Below are positions 46,217 through 55,413 of a stretch of DNA of 64,000 nt, in pieces. A program made the translations under genes and the position numbers. Origin of the DNA: Lysinibacillus fusiformis. GTDB lineage: Bacteria; Bacillota; Bacilli; Bacillales_A; Planococcaceae. Under the pieces are notes generated by a model that saw only the letters and a list, made by a program, of their open reading frames with translations, did not search any database and had not been told where the DNA came from. Location: the NCBI GenBank assembly GCA_030027265.1, contig JASENG010000003.1, forward strand, positions 248,001-312,000, written 5' to 3'. The number at the start of each line of letters is the position of its first letter. Positions within the stretch are counted from its first letter, which is position 1.

Positions 46217-47854
46217 CTATTTCATTGGATTTTTTGCCTCATCAATAAATTGTTCCAGTTGCATCCGATAAAATACCGATTCACTTTCAGAATACCCAAG
46301 AATATTGCACATAATTTCGATAATTGCTTCTTTATATCGCTCCACCAGCGCAATATCGAAATACAGATAGCCCGTTCTGCGGATTAAGAAATCACAAGGC
46401 GTCATTACCATTTCAAAATAAATTCCATAAAGCAGTTCTGCATAAAGCGATGGAGGGATGTCTGGCACACAATTATTGACGGCCTTCACATATTGGAATA
46501 CCTCATCCACATTCGTTCCGTATTTTCGAACGAGTCGCTGTGAATTATAATATGTCAATCCCAGCTCAGTGCCTTCTTTGGATTTATTTGTTACATAGTC
46601 TACAAAATTTGATGAATTTAAACCTCTCGCACCAGATAGTGATAATTCCTTCGTAATGCATTCGGTTGCATGCTTGAATTTTTTCAGTTTCACGACTCTG
46701 TCAACAATGGTTTCTGCCATTTGACGATAGCCTGTTAGTTTACCGCCAGCTACTGTCAGAAGTCCACTCGGTGCGACCCAAAGTTCATCTTTTCTCGAAA
46801 TTTCAGAAGGGTCCTTTCCTTCCTGGGAAATCAAAGGCCTCACCCCTGCCCAGGATGACTCGACATCATAAGCAGTGACGTTTACATCCGGGAAGATAAA
46901 GCGGATCGCCTTAATTAAATAGTCCACATCTTCTCTTGTTGCTATTGGCTGAATTGGATCATCTTCATAAAAAGTATCCGTTGTTCCAATATATGTTTTC
47001 CCCTCACGCGGTATGGCAAATACCATGCGCCCGTCTTCCGTATCGAAATAAACCGCTTGTTCCAGTGGGAGCCTTTTTTGGTCCAGCACAATGTGAACAC
47101 CTTTTGTATGACGAATCGATTTCTTGTTTTGAATTCTATCCATCTTCCGAACTTCGTCAACCCAAGGACCAGTTGCATTCACAATTTGATGGGCATGAAT
47201 CGTAATTTCTTCACCCGAAATCTCATCCCGAACATTGGCTGCAACGATTTTTTTCTTTTTGTAAACAAAATCTGTTACTCGTGCATAGTTTAGACAAATT
47301 GCCTGGTATTCAACTGCTTTTTTCAGCACTTCAATCGTAAGGCGCGCATCGTCCGTTTTATATTCAACATAGTAGCCGGCACCTTTTAGGCCGTCCTTTT
47401 TGAGTAACGGGACCTTGGCCAGTGCCTCTTTCCTAGAAAGCATTTGGCGGCGCTCGTCTTTACGCACCTGCGCCAGACGATCATACAGCGTTAATGCCGC
47501 GCGTGTTGTGATTTTGCCAAGGGTTCCCTCTTTATAAAGCGGGAGCAGCATCCATTCAGGCTGTGTGACGTGCACCGCATTTTCATACACTATCTCACGT
47601 TCCCGACCGACTTCAGCTACGAGCCCAACCTCTAATTGTTTTAAATAGCGAAGTCCCCCGTGAACAAGCTTCGTCGAGCGGCTGGAAGTCCCGGCAGCAA
47701 AATCCTGCATCTCCACCAGCGCCACAGAAAGCCCGCGTGAAGCGGCATCCAGCGCAATCCCTGCCCCCGTAATGCCCCCTCCAATCACGAGTACATCGAA
47801 AGTATAGCTATTGAGTGTATTAAGTATGTTCGGACGTTCCTTGAATGAAAACAT
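46217..47854 (-). CDS. glpD: Aerobic glycerol-3-phosphate dehydrogenase GlpD
   Basis: 545-aa FAD enzyme oxidising glycerol-3-phosphate to dihydroxyacetone phosphate at the membrane. The FAD motif is DVLVIGGGITGAGIALDAASRG (about residue 22), then SSRSTKLVHGGLRYL, WMLLPLY, TDDARLTIE and YIGTTDTFY. The ATG at 47854, eight bases after AAAGGGG, is preferred over in-frame starts up to 47923. No glpF or glpK is adjacent. Confidence 0.94.
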   Translation of the reverse strand: MFSFKERPNILNTLNSYTFDVLVIGGGITGAGIALDAASRGLSVALVEMQDFAAGTSSRSTKLVHGGLRYLKQLEVGLVAEVGREREIVYENAVHVTQPEWMLLPLYKEGTLGKITTRAALTLYDRLAQVRKDERRQMLSRKEALAKVPLLKKDGLKGAGYYVEYKTDDARLTIEVLKKAVEYQAICLNYARVTDFVYKKKKIVAANVRDEISGEEITIHAHQIVNATGPWVDEVRKMDRIQNKKSIRHTKGVHIVLDQKRLPLEQAVYFDTEDGRMVFAIPREGKTYIGTTDTFYEDDPIQPIATREDVDYLIKAIRFIFPDVNVTAYDVESSWAGVRPLISQEGKDPSEISRKDELWVAPSGLLTVAGGKLTGYRQMAETIVDRVVKLKKFKHATECITKELSLSGARGLNSSNFVDYVTNKSKEGTELGLTYYNSQRLVRKYGTNVDEVFQYVKAVNNCVPDIPPSLYAELLYGIYFEMVMTPCDFLIRRTGYLYFDIALVERYKEAIIEIMCNILGYSESESVFYRMQLEQFIDEAKNPMK

Positions 47855-47990
47855 TTGCATTTCCCCTTTACAAAAATATTTTAGGTGAAACTGGATTGTT
47901 GTTAGTAAGATTAGATCGCTCAAAGTTGAAGGGAATTTGAGAAAATCTTATGGAAAGCTTCTTTAAATGAACGAAGCTCACAAATCCGTG

Positions 47991-49883
47991 CTACATGACT
48001 CGTTTAAACATTTTCTCCACTTCATAGGTAGAAAAATGGATCATGACTGGTCTGCCATGTGGGCAAGTAAATGGATTGTCGGCTTTCCGAAGGTCGTCAA
48101 GCAGTACAACCATCTGTTCTTTCGTTAAGTAATAGTTGGCTTTGATGGATTTTTTACAGCTCATCATGATGGCCGCCTCTTCGCGAAGCTTTTTCACATC
48201 GGCCTTGCGAGTTTTAAAGACCTGCTCGATCAACTCCTCAATCAGCTCCTGCTCGAAGCCTTTCGGGAACCATGTTGGATGCTCACGCACAACAAATGAC
48301 GATTGACCAAAGTCCTCTAAAAACACGCCCACTTCCTCTAAAGCATGAACGTTTTCCTTTAAAATCAACGCTTCATCCGCAGAATAATGGAATGTTAATG
48401 GCAATAAAAGCGATTGGCGTTCGTTCGGATTCACTTCCCCTACTTTTTCGCGGAAATATTCATATTTAATGCGCTCTTGGGCCGCATGCTGATCAATCAG
48501 ATAAAAGCCATCCTCCATTTGGGCAACAATATAGGTGCCATGAATCTGTCCAACAATCTCCAGCTGTGGAAAGGGTTCTTTTTTCTCGATTGTTGCTGGC
48601 GCCACAGCTGGCACTTCTGTGGCAGCTTGATTTTCCTCTAAAGCTTGAGGTGTCCAATCCATTTCTAATTCGGTTGGAACCTCTTCCACTCTTTGAATTT
48701 CTGGTTGCACAGAAACTACTCCAGATCCCTGACTGATCGGCTCCCTTACGACAGGTGCTGGACTTTCTGATGTCAGTTTTTCCACAATGGCATTCATTTT
48801 ATTTTCATCAAAGCTTGGCGTATACGGCTTCCAGATATTCATTTGTTCACCGGGAACACGCACAGGCTTCTCCTTTTTCTCCGCAACCGGCACATGTATT
48901 GCAGAGCGAATTGCTTTATTAATGGCTTCTTGAACAAGCGGCAATAATTCCTGCTCTTTACTCAAACGAATTTGCAATTTGGCAGGATGTACATTGACAT
49001 CGGTTAAATAAGGATCCCCCTCAATATACAGTACCGCAATTGGGTAACGTTCAATCGGCAAATACGTATGATAAGCATCCACAATCGCTTTTTGCACCAG
49101 GTAATGCTTCACCCATCGCCCGTTGACAAAGATGGAGATATAGTTTTTATTCGCACGGGTAACCTCTGGCAAGCTGACAAAACCATGTACCTTATAGTCG
49201 TTCGATTCAGCACGAAATGGAATCATTTTTTTGGCATTTTGCATCCCATAAATAGCAGCGATTACTTGCTGAACATTCCCTCTGCCATTTGTTTGAAGGA
49301 TTGTCCCCCCGTTATGTACGAGTTTAAACGCAATTTCAGGGTAAGCCAGAGCAAGTCGATTCATATAATCAATCGAATGGCCAAGCTCTGTTTGAATCGT
49401 TTTTAAATATTTTAAACGTGCAGGTGTGTTATAAAATAATTGGGCAATCGTAATATCCGTCCCTCTTCGAAAAGCAGTCGGTTTTTTCGTGATCAGATGC
49501 CCCCCGTCCATTTGAATCTCCAGCCCATTATGTTCCCCATCAGAGGTTTTCAATGTCACTTTTGATACTGACGCAATGGAGGCAAGTGCTTCCCCACGAA
49601 AACCCAGCGTACGAATACGAAAAAGATCCGGTTCCTTTGAAATTTTAGAAGTCGCATGGCGTGAGAATGATTTCAAGGCATCCTCTTCATCCATCCCACT
49701 CCCATTATCTGTTACTTGAATGGAGGTTAACCCTGCTTCTTCGAGAAAAACTTCAATTGATGTACTTCCTGCATCAATGGCGTTTTCAACGAGCTCTTTC
49801 ACAACTGACGACGGGCGCTCAACCACTTCCCCCGCCGCAATCTTGTTGGATAACCATTCATCCATAATCTGAATTTTTCCCAT
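47991..49883 (-). CDS. mutL: DNA mismatch repair protein MutL
   Basis: 630-aa GHKL ATPase and latent endonuclease. ATPase motifs are AAGEVVERPSSVVKELVENAIDAG and DNGSGMD (N-terminal 330 residues). After an acidic linker, the C-terminal endonuclease domain shows LIDQHAAQERIKYE, SCKKSIKAN and CPHGRPVMIH, the zinc-dependent nuclease motifs of MutL proteins from organisms without MutH. It is separated from mutS by an unusual 856-bp repeat region. Confidence 0.96.
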   Translation of the reverse strand: MGKIQIMDEWLSNKIAAGEVVERPSSVVKELVENAIDAGSTSIEVFLEEAGLTSIQVTDNGSGMDEEDALKSFSRHATSKISKEPDLFRIRTLGFRGEALASIASVSKVTLKTSDGEHNGLEIQMDGGHLITKKPTAFRRGTDITIAQLFYNTPARLKYLKTIQTELGHSIDYMNRLALAYPEIAFKLVHNGGTILQTNGRGNVQQVIAAIYGMQNAKKMIPFRAESNDYKVHGFVSLPEVTRANKNYISIFVNGRWVKHYLVQKAIVDAYHTYLPIERYPIAVLYIEGDPYLTDVNVHPAKLQIRLSKEQELLPLVQEAINKAIRSAIHVPVAEKKEKPVRVPGEQMNIWKPYTPSFDENKMNAIVEKLTSESPAPVVREPISQGSGVVSVQPEIQRVEEVPTELEMDWTPQALEENQAATEVPAVAPATIEKKEPFPQLEIVGQIHGTYIVAQMEDGFYLIDQHAAQERIKYEYFREKVGEVNPNERQSLLLPLTFHYSADEALILKENVHALEEVGVFLEDFGQSSFVVREHPTWFPKGFEQELIEELIEQVFKTRKADVKKLREEAAIMMSCKKSIKANYYLTKEQMVVLLDDLRKADNPFTCPHGRPVMIHFSTYEVEKMFKRVM

Positions 49884-49931
49884 GTGAAGACCCTCCTTAA
49901 TTATTTTTGGGTAGCGCGATATCTGGGGCAG

Positions 49932-50700
49932 AATCTAGACAGTTCTGGGAATAATCTAGACAGTTTTCGTGAAAATCTAGACACTTTTGGCGATAATCTA
50001 GACACTTCACAAGCTGCTACCAATTCTATAGTAACTTTCAATTAAACTAACTAATTTTTTGATACTTTATTGTAACAGTGCTGCTTTTGGCAATGAAAAA
50101 ACTTGTTTTTGATTCGAATCTAGACAGTTTTCGTGGAAAACTAGACACTTTCAGTGAAAATCTAGACACTTTCAGTGAAAATCTAGACACTTTCAGTGAA
50201 AATCTAGACACTTTTGGCAATAATCTAGACACTTTTCCCGAAAATCTAGACACTTCACAAATTGCTGCCAATTCTTTAGTAACTTTCAATTAAACTAACT
50301 AATTTTTTGATACTTTATTGTAACAGTGCTGCTTTTGGCAATGAAGAAACTTGTTTTTGATTCGAATCTAGACAGTTTTAGTGGAAAACTAGACACTTTC
50401 AGTGAAAATCTAGACAGTTTTGGCAATAATCTAGACACTATTCCCGAAAATCTAGACACTTCACAAGCTGCTGCCAATTCTTTAGTAACTTTCAATTAAA
50501 CTAACTAATTTTTTGATACTTTATTGTAACAGTGCTGCTTTTGGCAGTGAAGAAACTTGTTTTGATTCGAATCTAGACAGTTTTAGTGGAATTCTAGACA
50601 CTTTCAATGAAAATCTAGACACTCTCTCCAAAAATTTAGACACTCCAAAAACTCCAGCACATTCTTTAGTAACTTTCAATCAAACTAACTAATTTTTTGA
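49932..50700. repeat. Composite TCTAGAC repeat array between mutS and mutL
   Basis: Four blocks of 21-bp units (AATCTAGACACTTT core; about 4, 7, 5 and 4 units) are separated by near-identical linkers of about 105 bp containing TAACTTTCAATTAAACTAAC and CAGTGCTGCTTTTGG. Linker copies near 50041, 50289, 50497 and 50681 set a higher-order period of about 184-248 bp. Small open frames across it are by-products of the 21-bp period. Linker and unit are related to the array at 61240-62066. Confidence 0.92.
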
Positions 50701-50739
50701 TTCCCTCTTCACTAAAGCTCTTCCAATACTCTACCCTAC

Positions 50740-53418
50740 TTATTTCTTGCTCAATAATGTTTGTTGTAACTCGTACAATACGTTTATGGCTTGGATTGGG
50801 GGTGTGCCCATGATATTCATTTTTTCAAGTCGCTCGAGTACTTCCAGTTCCACTGCAGATAGTGCCTCACTACCTCCAGTTTTAGCATCACTTGCCCCAG
50901 CACCAGCCGCAACTTCAACTCCAGCAGAAGCCGCACCAACCTCACTCCGCACTTGCTCCTCACCGAACAACGACAATTGAAGCTCAGCATCAGCCGCCCC
51001 CGACTCATTCACAACAACAGCAGCAACTCCTGCCCCTTGTTCCTTCGATTCGAATTGTTCAAGCAGCACTCTTGCGCGATCGATAATTTCTTCTGGCATT
51101 TCTGCTAGCTGCGCTACATGGACACCGTAGCTTTTGTCCGCTGCGCCTTGGCGAACTTTGTGCAGGAAGACGACTTTGCCATCCTTTTCAGTGGCGCTGA
51201 CATGTACGTTTTGCAGCCTTGCAAGCTGTTCCTCCAGCGCTGTTAATTCGTGATAGTGAGTGGAGAATAATGTGTTTGCCCCAATTTTATCGTGGATGTA
51301 TTCCATCATCGATTGGGCCAACGCCATTCCATCGTAAGTGGATGTTCCGCGTCCGATTTCATCAAATAACAGCAGACTTTTTTCAGTCGCATTTGTAATG
51401 GCATTCTGGGATTCCAGCATTTCTACCATGAACGTGGATTGGCCTGCCACTAAATCATCCGCAGCACCGATACGTGTGAAAATTTGATCCGTAATCGGCA
51501 GCATAGCTTCATCCGCTGGTACATAGCAGCCCATTTGAGCTAACACGACAATTAACGCGACTTGACGCATGTACGTACTTTTCCCGGACATGTTCGGTCC
51601 AGTAATCAGCATCATATTTTTATCATTCGGCAGCACGCAATCATTTGGTACATACATTTGTTTATTCAACATTTTTTCAACGACTGGATGACGACCGCCT
51701 ACAATTTTCATGGCACGTCCTTCATGGAATGCCGGTTTTACAAATCGGTATTTCTCGGAGACAACTGCAAAACTGATATAAACATCCAATTCACTGATTT
51801 CAGAAGCCAAAGCTTGAACGCGAGGAATAAAGGCTTTCAACTGGTCGCGCAGCTCCACAAATAGATCATACTCTAATGCCAAGCTTTGTTCTTCGGCATT
51901 TAAAATGATTGCCTCTTTTTCCTTTAGCTCTTCTGTAATATAACGTTCTGCATTGGCTAAAGTTTGCTTTCGTTCATAGCGAGATAAATCTGCGCTTGCT
52001 ATATTTGATTTTGTGATTTCGATATAATAGCCAAAAATGCGATTATAGCCGATTTTCAAGTTTTTTATGCCTGTGATTTCGCGTTCTTTTTGCTCTAATT
52101 GGGCAATCCAGTCCTTCCCGTTGCGCGAAGCAAAACGCAATTCATCCAAGCGATCATTATACCCTTCACGAATGACGTCACCTTCTTTAATGGAAATTGG
52201 AGGATTATCCGTAATAGCTTTTGATAAAAACGCTTCGATATCGGCACACTCATCCAGCTTCTCGCCTAAGCCAGCAAGAGTTGCCTTGCCCGAATTGATT
52301 AATTGCTGCTTGATGAACGGCACCTGGCGCAACGATTCACGCAGCTGCGCTAAATCACGGCCGCCTACGTTTCCAAAGGCAACACGCCCTGCTAAACGCT
52401 CTAGATCATAAACATTTTTCAGCAATTCTTTCAGCTCATTGCGAACAAAAAATTCATCCAGCAAATCCGTCACGATGTCTTGGCGATTCTCGATGGCTGA
52501 ACGTGTTGCCAAAGGTTGATGGAGCCATTGCTTTAATTTGCGGCCGCCCATTGCTGTCACGGTTTCATCCAACAGCCACAGAAGCGTCCCCTTTTGATCG
52601 CCGCCACGAATCGATTCAAGGAGTTCTAAATTGCGTTTCGAATTCGTATCAATACGCAGGAGCTGCTTCGTTTCTGTATATGTAAATTCTTGAATATGCG
52701 AAAGCGAACGCATTTGTGTACGTTCAACATATTGAAGCAAACATTTTGCCACGCCTTTTAATTCACCTGGTAATGCTCCGATATATTTAGCCGACTTTTC
52801 TTCCGGCATTTCATCCTGCTCTAGAGATAGAACAATCCCTAAATTGCTAGCTGCTTCTGCTAATAACAGCTGCAGCTGCTCGGTCACAACGAGCTCGCGG
52901 ATCGAAAAGGCCAGTAGCTGCTGAAGTAATGCCTTTGTGCCACCTTCAACAATTGCCGTATTCGCTTCCCCAGTCGATACATCCAGGTAAGCAAGGGCGA
53001 AACGGTTTCCCCCTAAATCTTCGCTGCATGCGATGAAATGGTTGGTCTTTCCGTCAATTGTTTTGCCTTCCATAATCGTCCCTGGAGTGATCAATTGCAC
53101 GACTTCACGTCTGACAACGCCTTTTGCTTCTTTTGGGCTCTCTGTTTGCTCGCAAATCGCGACTTTATAGCCCTTTGAAACAAGGGTTTCGATATATCCC
53201 TTCGCCGAATGAAAAGGAACACCGCACATCGGAATTCGTTCTTTCGTTCCTGCATCGCGGCCAGTTAACGTAATTTCTAAAATTTGAGATGCCTTTACCG
53301 CATCATCGAAGAACATTTCATAAAAGTCCCCTAATCGATAAAAAAGAAATGCATCTTCATATTCTGATTTGATGGATAAGTATTGTTGCATCATTGGCGT
53401 ATATGTTGTCATTTTCAT
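50740..53418 (-). CDS. mutS: DNA mismatch recognition ATPase MutS
   Basis: 892-aa MutS. The mismatch-binding wedge is in DAFLFYRLGDFYEMFFDDA (Phe-x-Glu motif GDFYEMF). The ATPase shows GPNMSGKSTYMRQ (Walker A), LLFDEIGRGTSTYDG (Walker B) and FSTHYHELT. Near the C-terminus ELQLSLFGEE contains a beta-clamp-binding QLSLF motif. It is followed by an Ala/Gly/Ser-rich linker absent from typical about 860-aa homologues, before the final helical dimerisation segment. An internal ATG at 53412 aligns better with B. subtilis MutS. Confidence 0.96.
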   Translation of the reverse strand: MKMTTYTPMMQQYLSIKSEYEDAFLFYRLGDFYEMFFDDAVKASQILEITLTGRDAGTKERIPMCGVPFHSAKGYIETLVSKGYKVAICEQTESPKEAKGVVRREVVQLITPGTIMEGKTIDGKTNHFIACSEDLGGNRFALAYLDVSTGEANTAIVEGGTKALLQQLLAFSIRELVVTEQLQLLLAEAASNLGIVLSLEQDEMPEEKSAKYIGALPGELKGVAKCLLQYVERTQMRSLSHIQEFTYTETKQLLRIDTNSKRNLELLESIRGGDQKGTLLWLLDETVTAMGGRKLKQWLHQPLATRSAIENRQDIVTDLLDEFFVRNELKELLKNVYDLERLAGRVAFGNVGGRDLAQLRESLRQVPFIKQQLINSGKATLAGLGEKLDECADIEAFLSKAITDNPPISIKEGDVIREGYNDRLDELRFASRNGKDWIAQLEQKEREITGIKNLKIGYNRIFGYYIEITKSNIASADLSRYERKQTLANAERYITEELKEKEAIILNAEEQSLALEYDLFVELRDQLKAFIPRVQALASEISELDVYISFAVVSEKYRFVKPAFHEGRAMKIVGGRHPVVEKMLNKQMYVPNDCVLPNDKNMMLITGPNMSGKSTYMRQVALIVVLAQMGCYVPADEAMLPITDQIFTRIGAADDLVAGQSTFMVEMLESQNAITNATEKSLLLFDEIGRGTSTYDGMALAQSMMEYIHDKIGANTLFSTHYHELTALEEQLARLQNVHVSATEKDGKVVFLHKVRQGAADKSYGVHVAQLAEMPEEIIDRARVLLEQFESKEQGAGVAAVVVNESGAADAELQLSLFGEEQVRSEVGAASAGVEVAAGAGASDAKTGGSEALSAVELEVLERLEKMNIMGTPPIQAINVLYELQQTLLSKK

Positions 53419-53766
53419 GGTACCTCTCTAAACATCTTATATTCTAATAGTAGAAAAACACGATTCTTCACGAAAATATGTTTTAGCTCACTAATGTTTC
53501 CCGAAATAAATACATTCCTATTCAGTATAACAAAAATCAGGCGATAAACGTGGTCTCCTCTCCTTTTCTCATCTAAATTTTATATTGGAAATTTTCTTGA
53601 AATAATAGAAAACAAGGATTTTCGAAATGAGCTAGCGAAAATCCCTGCTTCTTTAGAAATCTTGGCTAATCGATTAGAAGCAGCCGCTTTTTGCGTGCTG
53701 ATCCAATCAATAAAGAAGAGCGCCTATTTGTTCTACTCTTTCCAAGTAGATGGCGCTCTCACTTTA
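53419..53766. other. mutS-cotE intergenic region
   Basis: This 348-bp stretch holds the mutS upstream region, a GGATTTTCG/CGAAAATCC hairpin around 53613-53643, and the cotE terminator. No gene was seen. Confidence 0.5.
53711..53759 (-). terminator. Terminator of cotE
   Basis: AGAGCGCC and GGCGCTCT arms, plus TCTACT/AGTAGA pairing inside, are followed by TTCTTTATT on the minus strand. Confidence 0.75.
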
Positions 53767-54372
53767 TTAACGAAATGATGACGAGTCTTCAATAAATTTA
53801 AAGCCGTTGCTTGAAGAAGAAGATGACGATGAAGACGATGAGCTTGAACTTGAACTTGAGCTAGAGCTTGAGCTTGATGAAGATTCACTTTCTTCCTCTT
53901 CATATACCCATTCCTCTTCATAGTCTACTTCGTGAATAGATACAACTACCTTCGTTTCGCCAATGATTTCTACTACAAATTCACGTTCGATTACAACGTT
54001 GAAGCAGTCACCGTTTTGATTGATTACTGCTTCGATACAGTTTGGCTGTTGGATAACACGTACGTGGCAATCATTCGATTCAATTACATCGTGATCGCGG
54101 TAATGCAGCTTGATGCGATCTTTGTAATTCACTGTTTCCGAATGTACAGCAGTTTTTGTATTATTATTGTACGCATACCATACGTTTACATCGAACTTTC
54201 CTGTGATTTCTACAAATTTCCCTACTTTTTTCGCGTTGTAGTGATGGTTAATCACCCAACATCCTAAAATACTAGTTGGCGTATTTGAAGGGCGAATTAC
54301 TTCACTCGCTTCAACTCTCTTCTTACCTTTAGCGACAACCGCTTTTGTCACTATTTGACGCAAACGTTTCAA
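53767..54372 (-). CDS. cotE: Spore outer-coat morphogenetic protein CotE with polyserine tail
   Basis: 201-aa CotE. Residues 1-150 match B. subtilis CotE throughout (REIITKAVVAKG-like start, SILGCWVINHHYNAKKVGK, VNVWYAYNNNTKTAV, QQPNCIEAVI, EREFVVEIIGETKVVV). CotE directs outer-coat assembly on the forespore. After the acidic EEEE segment comes a run of 25 consecutive serines (53808-53882) in mixed codons, then NGFKFIEDSSSFR; B. subtilis CotE has an acidic tail instead. The TTG at 54372, eight bases after AAAGGAGG, is preferred because the upstream ATG lies within the ribosome site. Confidence 0.93.
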   Translation of the reverse strand: MKRLRQIVTKAVVAKGKKRVEASEVIRPSNTPTSILGCWVINHHYNAKKVGKFVEITGKFDVNVWYAYNNNTKTAVHSETVNYKDRIKLHYRDHDVIESNDCHVRVIQQPNCIEAVINQNGDCFNVVIEREFVVEIIGETKVVVSIHEVDYEEEWVYEEEESESSSSSSSSSSSSSSSSSSSSSSSSSNGFKFIEDSSSFR

Positions 54373-54393
54373 CGCTTTTTCCTCCTTTAACAT

Positions 54394-54734
54394 CTAGTCG
54401 AACTATACTATGCGGCATTTGCCTAATTGGTGAAATGTCACGGATTCGTTTTTCGTAGATTTTACAAATTGTTTTCGATTCAGGCTAATAGGGCAAAGTG
54501 ACAACGTGACACTTCTTGGATCTTCAATGCTTCTACCTTACCGCCAATCGAGCCTTCTCCCCCTTGAAAAGAAAACAAAAGCGTAAATGTACTTTAGATT
54601 TTCGAATCATTTGCTGCTGACAATTTATAGTATTAAAGATGGGCGAATAGTGTGACTAAAAAATAAATAAGTGGTATTGCCTATAGATTATTCGGGTCAT
54701 AATAAACGTAAAAATAACGTTTAGGAGCATTGCG
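54394..54734. other. Divergent cotE / lipoprotein control region
   Basis: The 341-bp region should contain the sporulation promoters of cotE (minus) and a promoter for the lipoprotein (plus). No site could be assigned with confidence; no gene was seen. Confidence 0.35.
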
Positions 54735-55289
54735 ATGTCGAAGAATAGATTATTTTGTACAGCACTCGTTTTATGTATGGGGCTTGCAGCTTGCGGCAAA
54801 GAGGAAACGACAACAAACGAGGAAGAAGTAACTGAACCGGCGCCTGTCGAGGAAGCGGCTGAACCTGCTTCAGAAGATACTGCAACCGAGGAAACGATAC
54901 CTGAGGATGTAGAGCCGGATAATTGGGCTCGAAGGATTCACGAAATTTCATCTAATGAAGAAGAGGCAACGGACAAATTTTATGAACTTGAAGAAATCTT
55001 ATTAGAATTTGAACCTTCAGCAGAAGAAGTGGAGCAATTTAAATCAGATATAATTGAGGATTACAAATCAGGGACCTACCTAGATGAATTGGACAATCAC
55101 GATCGCATGCTAACGAATATCTTTAAATCCCATTTCGTTGAAAAAAATAGTGAGGGTGCCGTCAAAGCCTTTGCATTCGATTATTATCAAAACCTAAAAT
55201 ATGCATACCGCGGTATTGACGCCCCTGATAGCGAAGCAGTGAAATCGAATGAAGAGCAGATGAATGAAGTCCTGCCAGAAATTGAATAA
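54735..55289 (+). CDS. Acidic lipoprotein
   Basis: 184-aa exported lipoprotein. The signal peptide ends in lipobox LAAC (Cys20), followed by a Glu/Thr/Pro-rich linker (residues 22-60) and a helical acidic domain (WARRIHEISSNEEEATDKFYELEEILLEFEPSAEEVEQF). No family is recognised. TTAGGAG lies seven bases before the ATG. It is monocistronic with its own terminator. Confidence 0.85.
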   Translation: MSKNRLFCTALVLCMGLAACGKEETTTNEEEVTEPAPVEEAAEPASEDTATEETIPEDVEPDNWARRIHEISSNEEEATDKFYELEEILLEFEPSAEEVEQFKSDIIEDYKSGTYLDELDNHDRMLTNIFKSHFVEKNSEGAVKAFAFDYYQNLKYAYRGIDAPDSEAVKSNEEQMNEVLPEIE

Positions 55290-55295
55290 AATGCT

Positions 55296-55329
55296 GATTG
55301 AAGCCATTCTTTTGAGTGGCTTTTTTTGT
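55296..55329 (+). terminator. Terminator of the lipoprotein gene
   Basis: AGCCA and TGGCT arms with a T-run of seven follow the stop codon. Confidence 0.8.
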
Positions 55330-55413
55330 TGTACTCGAAAAAGAGGGCGTCATTCGACACCCTCTCTTTGCACGCATTATTTAATAAAGCTATTTTGAAA
55401 TTTACTACCCTTA

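Noticed and set aside
50047-50495. Small repetitive proteins encoded in the TCTAGAC array
   Set aside because: A 21-bp period keeps frames open by chance; there is no ribosome site and frames exist on both strands.
49932-50700. CRISPR array (regularly spaced repeats between mutS and mutL)
   Set aside because: Units are only 21 bp, mostly contiguous, with conserved and not unique intervening sequence, and no cas genes are nearby.
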